Positions 1-5,812 of a stretch of DNA of 7,801 nucleotides are shown piece after piece; positions within the stretch are counted from its first letter, which is position 1, and each line of letters opens with the position of its first letter. The position numbers and the translations under genes are program-made. The stretch covers positions 1-7,801 of the forward strand of contig DUKA01000009.1 of NCBI GenBank assembly GCA_013329615.1, read 5' to 3'. Source of the DNA: Candidatus Bathyarchaeota archaeon. GTDB lineage: Archaea; Thermoproteota; Bathyarchaeia; TCS64. The notes beneath the pieces were generated by a model. That model was not told where the DNA came from. It saw only the letters and a program-made list of their open reading frames with translations, and searched no databases.

Positions 1-1439
1 ACGCTGTTGTCGAGTATGAACAGTGTGTAGTTGTGGCCGTTGTGGATTGCGTTGACGAGTCCGGGGAGCCCGGCGTGGAAGAGCGTTGAGTCGCCGATGA
101 GGGCGATGACCCTGTCGTTGACGACGTGCTGCATCCCGCTGCTTATGCCCTGCCCCGCACCCATGCAGAGCATCATATCTGTCAGGCTGTACGGCTCAAG
201 CTGGAGCATCGAGTAGCAGCCGATGTCATTGTTTAGGATGAAATCGGTGCCCTTGAGCGCCTGCTGGAGTGCCCAGAGCGTCGACCTGTGCGGACACCCC
301 GCGCAGAAGACTGGGAGCCTCTTCGGTATGACCTTCTTCAGCTCCGTCGCCTTTGCCTGAATGGCGTCGTAGTCGATGGGTGGCTTCACGTCGTAGATGG
401 AAGCCAGCGCCTTCGCGACCACGGCGACGTTGTACTCGCCGACGTAGCCGAAGTGGCCTGACCCCTTGCCTAGCACCTCTAGGCGGCAGTCCGCGTCCTT
501 CGCGATCGCCTTTATGTACTGTTCGAGGTAGGGCATGAGTTCCTCGACGACGAGGACTTTGCTGAGTTTCTTGGCGAAGTCTGTTATGAGCTTGCGTGGG
601 AGGGGGTGGGTCGTGCCCAGTTTGAGTATGTGCGGCTTGACGCCGAGGGTCTCCGCCGCCTCCACCGTGTGCAGGTAGCTGACGCCGCTCGTTATGACGC
701 CGACGCGCCCCTTGCCCTTGACCACCACGTTGAAGGGACTCTTGTCAAATTCGCCCTCTATCTTCGCGAGCTTTTCGAGCGCCTCTCCCTTGAGGCGGCG
801 CGCCGTGTCGCTGAGTGTGAAGTAGGGGCGTTTCACGTCCTTCCAGTTCTTCTTCTGGAACGGTGTGCGCTTTACCTCGCCTATGTTGACGGGGGCGTAC
901 TGGTGGTTGACCCTCGTCGTCGTCCTGATGAGTGTGAGTATCTTGTGTCGCTCGCTGAGGTCGAAGGCGTACTTCGCCATGTCGTACGCCTCCTGAGGCG
1001 TCGACGGCTCAAGCATCGGCACGTGCCCAGTAGGAGCGAAGAAGCGACCGTCCTGCTCGCTCTGGCTGCTGTGCGCGTGCGGGTCGTCCGCCACGAGGAG
1101 GACGCAGCCCGCGTTCACCCCCACGTAGCCGAGCGTGTAGAAGGTGTCACTCGCCACGTTGAGCCCCACACTCTTCATGCTCGTGAAGCTGCGCGCCCCA
1201 GCCATCGAGGCACCCGCCGCAGTCTCCAGAGCCACCTTCTCGTTCGCCGAGACCTCCATCTTCAGGTCGGGGTAATCGGCGGAGAGCAGGTATAGGGTGT
1301 CGAGTATCTCGCTCGTCGGCGAACCCGGGTAGAAGGCGGTAACCTTTGCGTCCGATTCGAGGACGGCCCTAGCCACGGCTTCGTTTGTGAGCATGAAGGA
1401 CCTCTTCGCCTTCGGGTCGGCAAGCTCTTGATAAGACAT
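1..1439 (-). CDS. iorA: Indolepyruvate:ferredoxin oxidoreductase, alpha subunit (3' end outside window)
   Basis: I translated the minus strand from ATG at 1439; the frame stays open for about 479 codons to the left edge, so the C-terminus is missing. IorA is a thiamine-pyrophosphate enzyme that oxidatively decarboxylates aryl pyruvates from aromatic amino acid transamination to aryl acetyl-CoA, reducing ferredoxin; it works with IorB, which is not in the window. Visible family marks are the N-terminal pyrimidine-binding region with YPGSPTSEILD and the SANEK glutamate segment, the central VFCAGCPHR motif, and the TPP/Mg site GDSTLFHAGLPGL followed by NAIHNGHNYT and ILDN at the edge. The family normally ends in a ferredoxin-like 4Fe-4S domain, which would lie beyond position 1. 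The ATG has no Shine-Dalgarno motif but a TATA-like box 25-30 bases upstream, so a leaderless mRNA is likely. Its strong motif match makes the assignment firm. Confidence 0.95.
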   Translation of the reverse strand, partial: MSYQELADPKAKRSFMLTNEAVARAVLESDAKVTAFYPGSPTSEILDTLYLLSADYPDLKMEVSANEKVALETAAGASMAGARSFTSMKSVGLNVASDTFYTLGYVGVNAGCVLLVADDPHAHSSQSEQDGRFFAPTGHVPMLEPSTPQEAYDMAKYAFDLSERHKILTLIRTTTRVNHQYAPVNIGEVKRTPFQKKNWKDVKRPYFTLSDTARRLKGEALEKLAKIEGEFDKSPFNVVVKGKGRVGVITSGVSYLHTVEAAETLGVKPHILKLGTTHPLPRKLITDFAKKLSKVLVVEELMPYLEQYIKAIAKDADCRLEVLGKGSGHFGYVGEYNVAVVAKALASIYDVKPPIDYDAIQAKATELKKVIPKRLPVFCAGCPHRSTLWALQQALKGTDFILNNDIGCYSMLQLEPYSLTDMMLCMGAGQGISSGMQHVVNDRVIALIGDSTLFHAGLPGLVNAIHNGHNYTLFILDNS

Positions 1440-1461
1440 GGTTGCCGGTGGGGAACCGCCT

Positions 1462-1470
1462 TGTAAAAAC
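1462..1470 (-). promoter_or_regulatory. TATA-like box of iorA
   Basis: On the minus strand this reads GTTTTTACA, with the TTTTTA core 25-30 bases upstream of the iorA ATG. That is the archaeal box A to transcription start distance, so the start codon would be at or next to the 5' end of the mRNA. No SD-like purine run lies between the box and the ATG, in line with leaderless translation. Position-based inference only. Confidence 0.55.
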
Positions 1471-1516
1471 CTTAGTCACGAGCTAATGGAGGGAAATTGA
1501 CACCATCTCGAGGTTG

Positions 1517-1627
1517 TGGCGGGCCCGGAGGGATTCGAACCCTCGATCTCCGGCTTAGAAGGCTTGCGCGTCGGCGTCGGGTTTCGGCGACCGACTAGGC
1601 GCCTTATCCTGGCTTGGCCACGGGCCC
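1517..1627 (-). tRNA. tRNA-Arg (anticodon UCU), intron-containing, CCA encoded
   Basis: On the minus strand the acceptor arms GGGCCCG and CGGGCCC pair perfectly, followed by discriminator G (1520) and an encoded CCA (1519-1517). The T arm is GAGGG-TTCGAAT-CCCTC. The D stem is GCC/GGC with G18G19 in the loop, and G15 can pair with C48. The 3' part carries the loop CTTCTAA (anticodon TCT) followed by GCCGG, as in archaeal tRNA-Arg(UCU), which reads AGA/AGG. The 5' arm of the anticodon stem is not contiguous with this loop: 33 bases (1564-1596) must be removed. Removing them leaves exactly 75 bases before CCA, the size expected with one extra base at each of two D-loop positions. The resulting anticodon stem pairs C27-G43, C28-G42, G30-C40 and C31-G39, with a mismatch at 29:41. 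The identity is firm; the exact splice point is less sure. Confidence 0.9.
1564..1596 (-). other. tRNA-Arg intron at non-canonical position 29/30
   Basis: A bulge-helix-bulge-like fold is visible. The 5' strand GCGC (1602-1599), bulge CTA (1598-1596) and intron stem GTCGG (1595-1591) face CCGAC (1574-1570), GCGC (1569-1566) and bulge AAG (1565-1563). The four-base-pair central helix with a 3-base bulge on each strand is the archaeal splicing endonuclease substrate. Cutting after the second base of each bulge gives a 33-base intron between positions 29 and 30, rather than the usual 37/38. The outer exon helix is weak (essentially one G-C pair), so this is a relaxed motif. A one-base shift of both cuts gives the same length and cannot be excluded. 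Confidence 0.7.
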
Positions 1628-1650
1628 CCACCGACACAGGAGCGCAGCCT

Positions 1651-1659
1651 CTTTTTAAG
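1651..1659 (-). promoter_or_regulatory. TATA-like box of the tRNA-Arg gene
   Basis: The minus strand reads CTTAAAAAG, 24-32 bases upstream of the first tRNA base at 1627. This is the expected box A distance for a transcript starting at or just before the tRNA 5' end. It lies in the short gap between the response-regulator stop codon and the tRNA, so the tRNA need not depend on read-through. Confidence 0.65.
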
Positions 1660-1673
1660 AATTGATACTCCCC

Positions 1674-2462
1674 CTACGCGTGAGGGAGCTTCAACTCGCC
1701 ATTCTCCGATAAATCGCGGAGGAAACAGAGGTTAGCCCTCTTCCCACCGTAGGTTATGGGGTTGCACTGCGCCTCAACCTGCCTCCTCCTCCCGCCATTA
1801 TCCACGAGCGTGAATTTATGCAGCCTCGACCCGGCGGCCTCCGCCCTTATCGCCTTACGGATGCCGGGGCGATCCTCCTTGTCGACCCACCTGAGCAGGT
1901 CGAGCCCCTTTAGGAGCACGGAGTCGGGGGCGAGGACGAGCTCCGCCATCGCCTGGTTCGCATAGAGGATGCGCGAGCCCTCCACTATGACTACGGCGTC
2001 TCGGCTTCCGTTGACGACGGTACCGTAGAGCTCCTTCATCCTGCTACGCTCGACTGCGTGGCGTATTCTACGCGCGAGGACGAGGTAGTGCGCCGGCTCG
2101 ATCTCCTTCTGGACGTAGTCATCTGCCCTTGCCTCGAACGCCTTGCGGGCTACCTCCTCGCTCCCCCTCCCCGTGTATATTATGAGTGGGATGTCGATGA
2201 TGTCCTTTATGCGGCGCGCAAGTTCTAAGCCGTCGACGATTGGCATCTGGTAGTCGGAAACAACGCAGTCGTACGCCCCTTTCGTGACCAGCTCGATGGC
2301 GTCCTCGGCCCTGATGACCGACTCAACCTTCATGCAGTGATCGAGGCTCTCCAGAATCTGCTTCGTGAAACTGAGCTGGTCCGCCTCGTCATCAATGTGC
2401 AAGACGCGTATCATGCTGTCGAGACTCTGCTCTACGGGCTGCATGATTTTTAGTTCCTGCAT
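1674..2462 (-). CDS. Receiver-PAS response regulator
   Basis: This 262-residue cytoplasmic protein is a CheY-like receiver (about residues 17-138) joined to one PAS domain (about 146-255), with no DNA-binding or enzymatic output domain. Receiver hallmarks are all visible: acidic pair D24/D25 (with E26), phospho-acceptor D70 in SDYQMP, T97 in IIYTGRG, and K119 in DDYVQK. It should therefore accept phosphate from a histidine kinase; none is in the window. The PAS part (DAVVIVEGSRILYANQAM and the later CFLRDLSE) may bind a ligand or mediate partner contact. The ATG at 2462 directly follows the TAG of the upstream regulator gene and has AGGAGG ten bases upstream, which favours it over the internal Met17 closer to the receiver domain. 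The zero-spacing arrangement argues for co-transcription and translational coupling. Domain assignment is firm; the stimulus is unknown. Confidence 0.93.
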   Translation of the reverse strand: MQELKIMQPVEQSLDSMIRVLHIDDEADQLSFTKQILESLDHCMKVESVIRAEDAIELVTKGAYDCVVSDYQMPIVDGLELARRIKDIIDIPLIIYTGRGSEEVARKAFEARADDYVQKEIEPAHYLVLARRIRHAVERSRMKELYGTVVNGSRDAVVIVEGSRILYANQAMAELVLAPDSVLLKGLDLLRWVDKEDRPGIRKAIRAEAAGSRLHKFTLVDNGGRRRQVEAQCNPITYGGKRANLCFLRDLSENGELKLPHA

Positions 2463-3521
2463 CTAGTCGGCGCCTCCTAGCACCTTTTCCACCATGAACT
2501 CGTGTGAGTCGTCCCACGTGCCATCCTTGTAGGCGCCGGGCCAGAAGTAGTACCTCATACTGCTCCGATAGTCCGACCACAGGCTCTCTATCTTCTCGCA
2601 GCGCTGCTGGAGGATGGAGCCCAATATTGGCAGGTCGAGCGGGGGTATGGATGCCTGCACGAAGAAGCCCTGGTGCGTGGGTATCAGCGTCGACTGGAAG
2701 GGCAGGGACTTGAAGGCGGATGTGAAGCGCCGGGTCTCCCCGGCGTCGCAGTGGCAGAGAAACATGAACATTGTAACGAGCCTGCTCACACCCTTATCCA
2801 CGATGACGCGGTAGCTGTCAACCACCCGGTTCTCGTTGAGGAACTGCATCCTCCTCGTCAGGTGGTAGGGCGTAATGCCAATGTCGGCGGCTATCCGCTT
2901 CCCCTTTCTCCTCGCGTCGATTGTCAGCTGCTCTAGTATGCGGAGGTCCTTGACGTCAAGGCGCCTGATCAGTGAAGACCTAGTCTTCGCCTGTGGGGGA
3001 GTCGTGTCCACACCCTCAAGTGAGGACTCCAACTTCGCCCAGTTGAAACCCCACTGATCCTGCGCCATGTCGTAAAGGTCGTAGTCGATCTCGGAGTAGG
3101 ACCAACCATTCGTGGGCGTATCGAGCCGGTAGTCGGTGATAACGCCGCCTTTCAGCTCGTCGAGGAAGTCGCGTAGTGTGGTGAGCGTCCCCTCGGGCAC
3201 GGCGAAGAGCCCGTATAGGCCGTTATAGTAGCCGATGCATCGCACACGGTAGCGGGTGTAGGGGTGCCTGTCGAGCAGAGTCTCGATCTTGGCGAGGGAT
3301 TTGAAGGGCGCCTCGATGAATGTGACCACTGGCTCGAGGCCGAGTGTGGGATACGTGAGCTGCGCTGAGACCGAGAACAGTGCTCCGGTCTGGCGGAGTT
3401 TCTTCAACCTAATGGATACCGTCGCCGACGTCATCCCGGTGCTCCGCCCTATGTCTTGGACGGTGCCCAGCGGGTCCCTGCCGAGCGCAGTCAGTATTCT
3501 GAGATCCGAGTGGTCAACCAT
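2463..3521 (-). CDS. Tandem winged-HTH (Lrp/AsnC-like) transcriptional regulator
   Basis: The 352-residue protein appears to contain two copies of a wHTH plus effector-like module. Copy 1 begins DLRILTALGRDP (residues 6-17) with recognition-helix-like TSATVSIRLKKLRQTG (31-46), followed by an alpha/beta segment to about 165. Copy 2 begins DLRILEQLTIDA (192-203) with ITPYHLTRRMQFLNENRVV (216-234) and a second alpha/beta segment to about 330. The repeated DLRIL start and wHTH layout resemble Lrp/AsnC proteins, which are usually single-module and about 150 residues, so a fused duplication is inferred. It is probably a DNA-binding regulator; the target and ligand are unknown. Start ATG at 3521 has GGAGG 12 bases upstream. 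No TATA-like box lies in the 40-base gap before it, so it may be transcribed with the secreted-protein gene upstream. It is followed without spacing by the receiver-PAS gene. Confidence 0.82.
   Translation of the reverse strand: MVDHSDLRILTALGRDPLGTVQDIGRSTGMTSATVSIRLKKLRQTGALFSVSAQLTYPTLGLEPVVTFIEAPFKSLAKIETLLDRHPYTRYRVRCIGYYNGLYGLFAVPEGTLTTLRDFLDELKGGVITDYRLDTPTNGWSYSEIDYDLYDMAQDQWGFNWAKLESSLEGVDTTPPQAKTRSSLIRRLDVKDLRILEQLTIDARRKGKRIAADIGITPYHLTRRMQFLNENRVVDSYRVIVDKGVSRLVTMFMFLCHCDAGETRRFTSAFKSLPFQSTLIPTHQGFFVQASIPPLDLPILGSILQQRCEKIESLWSDYRSSMRYYFWPGAYKDGTWDDSHEFMVEKVLGGAD
2473..2478 (-). promoter_or_regulatory. Shine-Dalgarno site of the receiver-PAS gene
   Basis: The minus strand reads AGGAGG, ten bases before the ATG at 2462, inside the last codons of the upstream regulator gene. 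It decides the start at 2462 and shows that this operon-internal gene uses SD-led initiation, unlike the leaderless-looking first genes of the window. Confidence 0.75.
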
Positions 3522-3533
3522 TAGAGTCTGTTT

Positions 3534-3549
3534 CCTCCGGCTGGGCCGG
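3534..3549 (-). promoter_or_regulatory. Shine-Dalgarno site overlapped by a small hairpin
   Basis: On the minus strand CCGGC-CCA-GCCGG is a perfect five-base-pair inverted repeat with a three-base loop (3549-3537), running straight into the SD GGAGG (3538-3534) of the tandem regulator. The first two G of the SD belong to the 3' arm, so folding would partly hide it. A translational control role is inference; the stem is short and could be incidental. Confidence 0.4.
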
Positions 3550-3561
3550 ATTGTTCAACAT

Positions 3562-4047
3562 CTACCTGCCTATTGGGCCCGGTCCACCACCCGGTGGGTC
3601 GAAGAGGAAGGCCTCACTGATCGCCAGCTGCCCCTTGACCCTCGACCCGGCGCGGATGGAGTACCATCCAGGGTACGGCAGGTTGTCGATACAATATTCG
3701 AACGCGTTGTCCGTTCCCTCGGGCGCGGAGCTGAAGCCGGTGTATGTCTTGTAGAAGACCCAGCTCGTCCCGTAGGTCATCGGACCGTCGTAGGTCCCGT
3801 CGGAAACGTACGTTAGATAATAGGCTATGACGCAGCGTATGTTCGTCTTGGGTTTGTCCGAGGCGAGCGTGAGTGTGCCTAGTATCTTGGCGTCGTCCTT
3901 TACGCCGTCGCCGTCGTAGTCGTGTACGACGACATCATCGATCATTATGCTTGTTGTATTCCTATTTGGTCTCGCCTGTACCTGTGCGGGTACGGCGAGG
4001 AGTATCCCGATTATGAATAATAGGGGTACGAATTTTTTCAAACTCAT
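3562..4047 (-). CDS. Small secreted protein with calcium-loop motif
   Basis: This 161-residue protein is not recognised as a named family. The N-terminus is a typical signal peptide: KK at 4-5, a hydrophobic core from about 7 to 20, and a probable cleavage near VQA-RP (24-27). The mature part therefore acts outside the cell or in the pseudoperiplasm. Residues 43-52 read DYDGDGVKDD, which matches calcium-binding loops of the EF-hand/dockerin or thrombospondin-3 type, present once only. C72 and C119 could form a disulfide. The remainder is rich in Tyr, Thr and Gly and looks beta-stranded. The tail is Pro/Gly-rich (DPPGGGPGPIGR). There is no C-terminal membrane anchor. The ATG at 4047 has only a weak GGTAAG upstream but is preceded by AT-rich promoter-like sequence. 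It could be a single-domain surface or matrix-binding protein; function is unknown. Confidence 0.8.
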   Translation of the reverse strand: MSLKKFVPLLFIIGILLAVPAQVQARPNRNTTSIMIDDVVVHDYDGDGVKDDAKILGTLTLASDKPKTNIRCVIAYYLTYVSDGTYDGPMTYGTSWVFYKTYTGFSSAPEGTDNAFEYCIDNLPYPGWYSIRAGSRVKGQLAISEAFLFDPPGGGPGPIGR

Positions 4048-4080
4048 GACACTTACCGTTATGCAATTAATCTATGATAG

Positions 4081-4103
4081 TTTTAAGATTTTCGTATAAA
4101 AAT
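4081..4103 (-). promoter_or_regulatory. AT-rich promoter of the secreted-protein gene
   Basis: In the 91-base gap 4048-4138 the minus strand holds two TATA-like boxes: TTTTTATA (4102-4095) and CTTAAAA (4087-4081), about 48-55 and 34-40 bases before the ATG. Either would give a short 5' leader. The remaining gap, next to the nitroreductase stop codon, includes a CTCCTTTT pyrimidine stretch that may help end the upstream transcript. Confidence 0.5.
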
Positions 4104-4138
4104 TGCAAAAGGAGGGTGTAGGGATAAGGTTTATGGAT

Positions 4139-4648
4139 TTACCACTTGTTTTTGTGCACCCGTTTCTCGTCGTACCTGTTGCCCGGAGTCTTTTCCTCCG
4201 ATGGGTGCCCCACGGATATGATGCAGAACGGCACTATTTTCTCTGGTAATTTGAGGAGCGCCTTTAGTCCCTTGACCAAACCCCCGTTGGGGTAGGCGCC
4301 TAGCCAGACGGCGCCGAGGCCCGTTGCTTTCGCCGCGAGAAGTATGTTCTGCGTCGAGGCGGCGCAGTCCTGAACCCAGAAGCCTGTGCCGGCTTCGAGG
4401 TCGAGATCGCCGCAGACCACTATGGCAAGGGCTGCCTGTTCGAGCATCTTCGAGTAGTTGTGGAATTTTGGTATTTCGAGGAGAGTGACCTTGTCCCTGA
4501 TGACGACGTAGTGCCAGGGCTGCCTGTTGTGTGCGGACGGCGCCGCCATGGCTGCCTCGAGGAGGCGCTTCACCTGATCGTCGGACACAGGTTCCCCCGT
4601 GTACTTTCTTATGCTTCTTCTACCGAGTATCGCTTCCATCGCTTCCAT
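4139..4648 (-). CDS. Nitroreductase-family flavoprotein (copy B)
   Basis: A 169-residue member of the nitroreductase fold, usually an FMN-binding homodimer that uses NAD(P)H to reduce nitro, quinone or other substrates; the real substrate here is not predictable. Family marks: RRSIRKYTGEP (10-20), whose arginines contact FMN phosphate, APSAHNRQPWHYVV (36-49), the helix ending GLGAVWLGAYP (110-120), and a basic C-terminus ending NKW. The frame stays open to 4810, but that extension is a low-complexity Ser/Arg/Pro reading of the neighbouring gene. The ATG at 4648 is chosen because GGTGA lies seven bases upstream, overlapping the stop of the paralogue, and because it gives the family's usual length. 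It lies seven bases after copy A in the same operon, and the two proteins are the same length. Confidence 0.93.
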   Translation of the reverse strand: MEAMEAILGRRSIRKYTGEPVSDDQVKRLLEAAMAAPSAHNRQPWHYVVIRDKVTLLEIPKFHNYSKMLEQAALAIVVCGDLDLEAGTGFWVQDCAASTQNILLAAKATGLGAVWLGAYPNGGLVKGLKALLKLPEKIVPFCIISVGHPSEEKTPGNRYDEKRVHKNKW

Positions 4649-4655
4649 ATTTTCT

Positions 4656-5165
4656 TCACCACTTCTCCACGTGGACCATCTGAGCCAGTGGCTTCGACTT
4701 GCGCGGGCTGCCGGGTTTCTCGTCGGGAAGGCCGAAGGTGACGATGCAGACGACTGTGGCCTCGGCGGGGATGCCGAACTCCTTCTTGACCTCATCCTCC
4801 CGGTAGTCACCGACCCAACAGGTGCCTACGCCCTGTACTTCGGCTGCGAGGACCATGTTCTGCAGGGCTATTGTGGTGTCTATTACGCCGAATTTCCTGC
4901 TCGTGTCGTCGAAGGGGAGGGAAACGCCGATGATGGCGAAGGCGGAGTCCTTGATGAATCCACTCCACCTGCCTTTGGAGAGTTTCTCCTTTGAGGCGGC
5001 GTCGTCGCAGATTATGAAGTGCCACGGCTGCCTGTTCGCGGCGCTCGGCGCGAGGCGCCCCGCCTCGAGTATCTTCGCCTTCACGCCCTCGGGGACGGGC
5101 GTCTTCTTGTAGCGTCGGATGCTCCTTCGGTACAGTATCTTGTCGATGCAGCTCAGAAGTCTCAC
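4656..5165 (-). CDS. Nitroreductase-family flavoprotein (copy A)
   Basis: With a GTG start at 5165 this is a 169-residue nitroreductase-fold protein, the first gene of a two-gene operon. It carries RRSIRRYKKTPV (13-24) for FMN phosphate contact, APSAANRQPWHFII (39-52), the helix and loop QGVGTCWVGDY (111-121), and a C-terminus ending VEKW like its neighbour. The frame continues upstream to 5348, but it would overlap the divergent JAMM gene and adds a Ser-rich stretch foreign to the family. An ATG at 5234 is also in frame but would add 23 poorly conserved residues. The GTG lies 24-29 bases downstream of a TAAAAA box, fitting a leaderless start. An FMN-dependent NAD(P)H oxidoreductase activity is family knowledge; substrate and partner are unknown. 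Confidence 0.9.
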   Translation of the reverse strand: MRLLSCIDKILYRRSIRRYKKTPVPEGVKAKILEAGRLAPSAANRQPWHFIICDDAASKEKLSKGRWSGFIKDSAFAIIGVSLPFDDTSRKFGVIDTTIALQNMVLAAEVQGVGTCWVGDYREDEVKKEFGIPAEATVVCIVTFGLPDEKPGSPRKSKPLAQMVHVEKW

Positions 5166-5188
5166 CGGGGTATCTGGGGTTTCATGGG

Positions 5189-5194
5189 TTTTTA
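5189..5194 (-). promoter_or_regulatory. TATA-like box of the nitroreductase operon
   Basis: The minus strand reads TAAAAA, 24-29 bases before the GTG at 5165, with no SD motif between. It supports the GTG as the start and a leaderless transcript for the two nitroreductases. Confidence 0.5.
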
Positions 5195-5204
5195 GGGTAA
5201 TCGC

Positions 5205-5210
5205 CTTAAG
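5205..5210 (+). promoter_or_regulatory. TATA-like box (CTTAAG) of the JAMM gene
   Basis: CTTAAG inside GCCTTAAGGCC lies 23-28 bases upstream of the JAMM ATG at 5233. The same GCCTTAAG core precedes the plus-strand DUF4443-type gene at a similar distance. It is weaker than a textbook TATA box, so the call rests on position and recurrence. Confidence 0.4.
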
Positions 5211-5232
5211 GCCGGGGGCGGGGTCATGCACC

Positions 5233-5607
5233 ATGGAGATACTCATCGAGCGTGGGCTGCTTGAGGAGATGCTCTCCTTCGCGCGTGAGAAGCACCCGAA
5301 CGAGTCGCTGCTCATGCTCAGGGGAAAGGTCACCAAGGAATCCATCACCCTGACGGACTACCTCTTCCCGCCGTACGCGACGACAGACAGCGTCTCCGCC
5401 AGCTACCCCATACACATGCTCCCCATAGACTTCTCCATAGTCGGCACAATCCACAGCCACCCCTCTGGGGGGCTTCGGCTCTCGACGGCGGACGTGAACC
5501 ACATGTACGGGCGCTTCAGCATGTTGATGGCTTATCCGTACAGGCTTGGCGATGTGGCTGCCTTCAACAAGCAGGGTGAAAGGATCGTCGTCAGGGTCAC
5601 GGGTTAG
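5233..5607 (+). CDS. JAMM/MPN+ domain metalloprotease
   Basis: This 124-residue, single-domain protein has a complete zinc JAMM motif: H74 and H76 in HSHPSGGLRLSTAD, with S84 and D87 at the canonical x7 and xx spacings, and upstream E24 in NESLLMLRG as the likely catalytic glutamate. The size and layout fit stand-alone archaeal JAMM proteins such as HvJAMM1, which cut isopeptide bonds of SAMP ubiquitin-like conjugates. Bacterial relatives such as Mec+ release cysteine from a sulfur-carrier protein instead. The ATG at 5233 begins a beta strand (MEILIERGLLEEM) as expected; the frame extends upstream to 5119, but that part overlaps the divergent nitroreductase and has no family features. It lies convergent to a Gly-Gly-ending ubiquitin-like gene and their stop codons overlap, which suggests that the neighbour is its substrate. 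Activity is family-based inference. Confidence 0.92.
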   Translation: MEILIERGLLEEMLSFAREKHPNESLLMLRGKVTKESITLTDYLFPPYATTDSVSASYPIHMLPIDFSIVGTIHSHPSGGLRLSTADVNHMYGRFSMLMAYPYRLGDVAAFNKQGERIVVRVTG

Positions 5608-5804
5608 CCGCCCGTGATTATGGGGAATATGTCGACGACGTCCCCGGGGTGTAACTCGACGGAGGGCCAGATGTGCTCGCCATTCACCGTGACGACAACG
5701 ACGCGCTGTTCATATGCATAGCTGACCTCGGCGCCGAGTCCCTCTATGAACTCGCGCAGCGTCGATGGTGTCGAAACCGTGTGTTTTTGTGGGCTGGGGA
5801 ACAT
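5604..5804 (-). CDS. Ubiquitin-like ThiS/MoaD/SAMP-type protein ending in Gly-Gly
   Basis: The 66-residue protein ends PGDVVDIFPIITGG: the beta-grasp signature in which GDxVxxFP is followed by a bare C-terminal diglycine that an E1-like enzyme can adenylate. The helix STLREFIEGLG (14-24), strand RVVVVTVNGEHIWP (34-47) and loop VELHPGD complete the ThiS-like order, and the length equals typical ThiS. It could be a sulfur carrier for thiamine, molybdopterin, tRNA thiolation or cysteine, or a protein modifier (SAMP). No E1-like (UbaA/MoeB/ThiF) gene is in the window. Diglycine is the very end, so no processing is needed. The ATG at 5804 is the only ATG, GTG or TTG start I find in frame nearby, though the first strand is poorly defined (MFPSPQKHTVS). 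Its TAA overlaps the JAMM TAG from the opposite strand; the metallopeptidase gene ends 28 bases upstream. Confidence 0.88.
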   Translation of the reverse strand: MFPSPQKHTVSTPSTLREFIEGLGAEVSYAYEQRVVVVTVNGEHIWPSVELHPGDVVDIFPIITGG

Positions 5805-5812
5805 CCGAGAAC

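Noticed and set aside
606..1295. Long plus-strand open frame of 229 codons
   Set aside because: It is antisense to iorA, Arg/Val/His-rich with no recognisable domain, and explained by the codon bias of the real minus-strand gene.
1443..1459. Imperfect inverted repeat GGCGGT/ACCGGC before the iorA start
   Set aside because: One of six pairs fails and no independent support for an operator exists.
1591..1597. Alternative anticodon CGG in the 5' half of the tRNA
   Set aside because: The surrounding bases cannot form an anticodon stem with the 3' half, and removing the 33-base intron gives a standard-length tRNA with UCU.
3585..3600. Quasi-palindrome CCACC-C-GGTGG near the end of the secreted-protein gene
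   Set aside because: It lies in codons for the Pro/Gly-rich tail and is explained by that composition.
4649..4810. N-terminal extension of nitroreductase B
   Set aside because: Ser/Arg/Pro-rich shadow of the upstream paralogue in another frame; the family starts near the ATG at 4648, which has its own SD.
5119..5232. Upstream extension of the JAMM frame
   Set aside because: Overlaps the coding start of nitroreductase A and has no MPN-domain features; the domain begins at ATG 5233.
5231..5236. CCATGG palindrome giving an ATG on both strands
   Set aside because: The minus-strand ATG is not the best start for nitroreductase A, so the symmetry is probably coincidental.
5166..5348. N-terminal extension of nitroreductase A, including ATG 5234
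   Set aside because: It would overlap the divergent JAMM gene and adds residues foreign to the family; the GTG at 5165 fits both length and promoter spacing.
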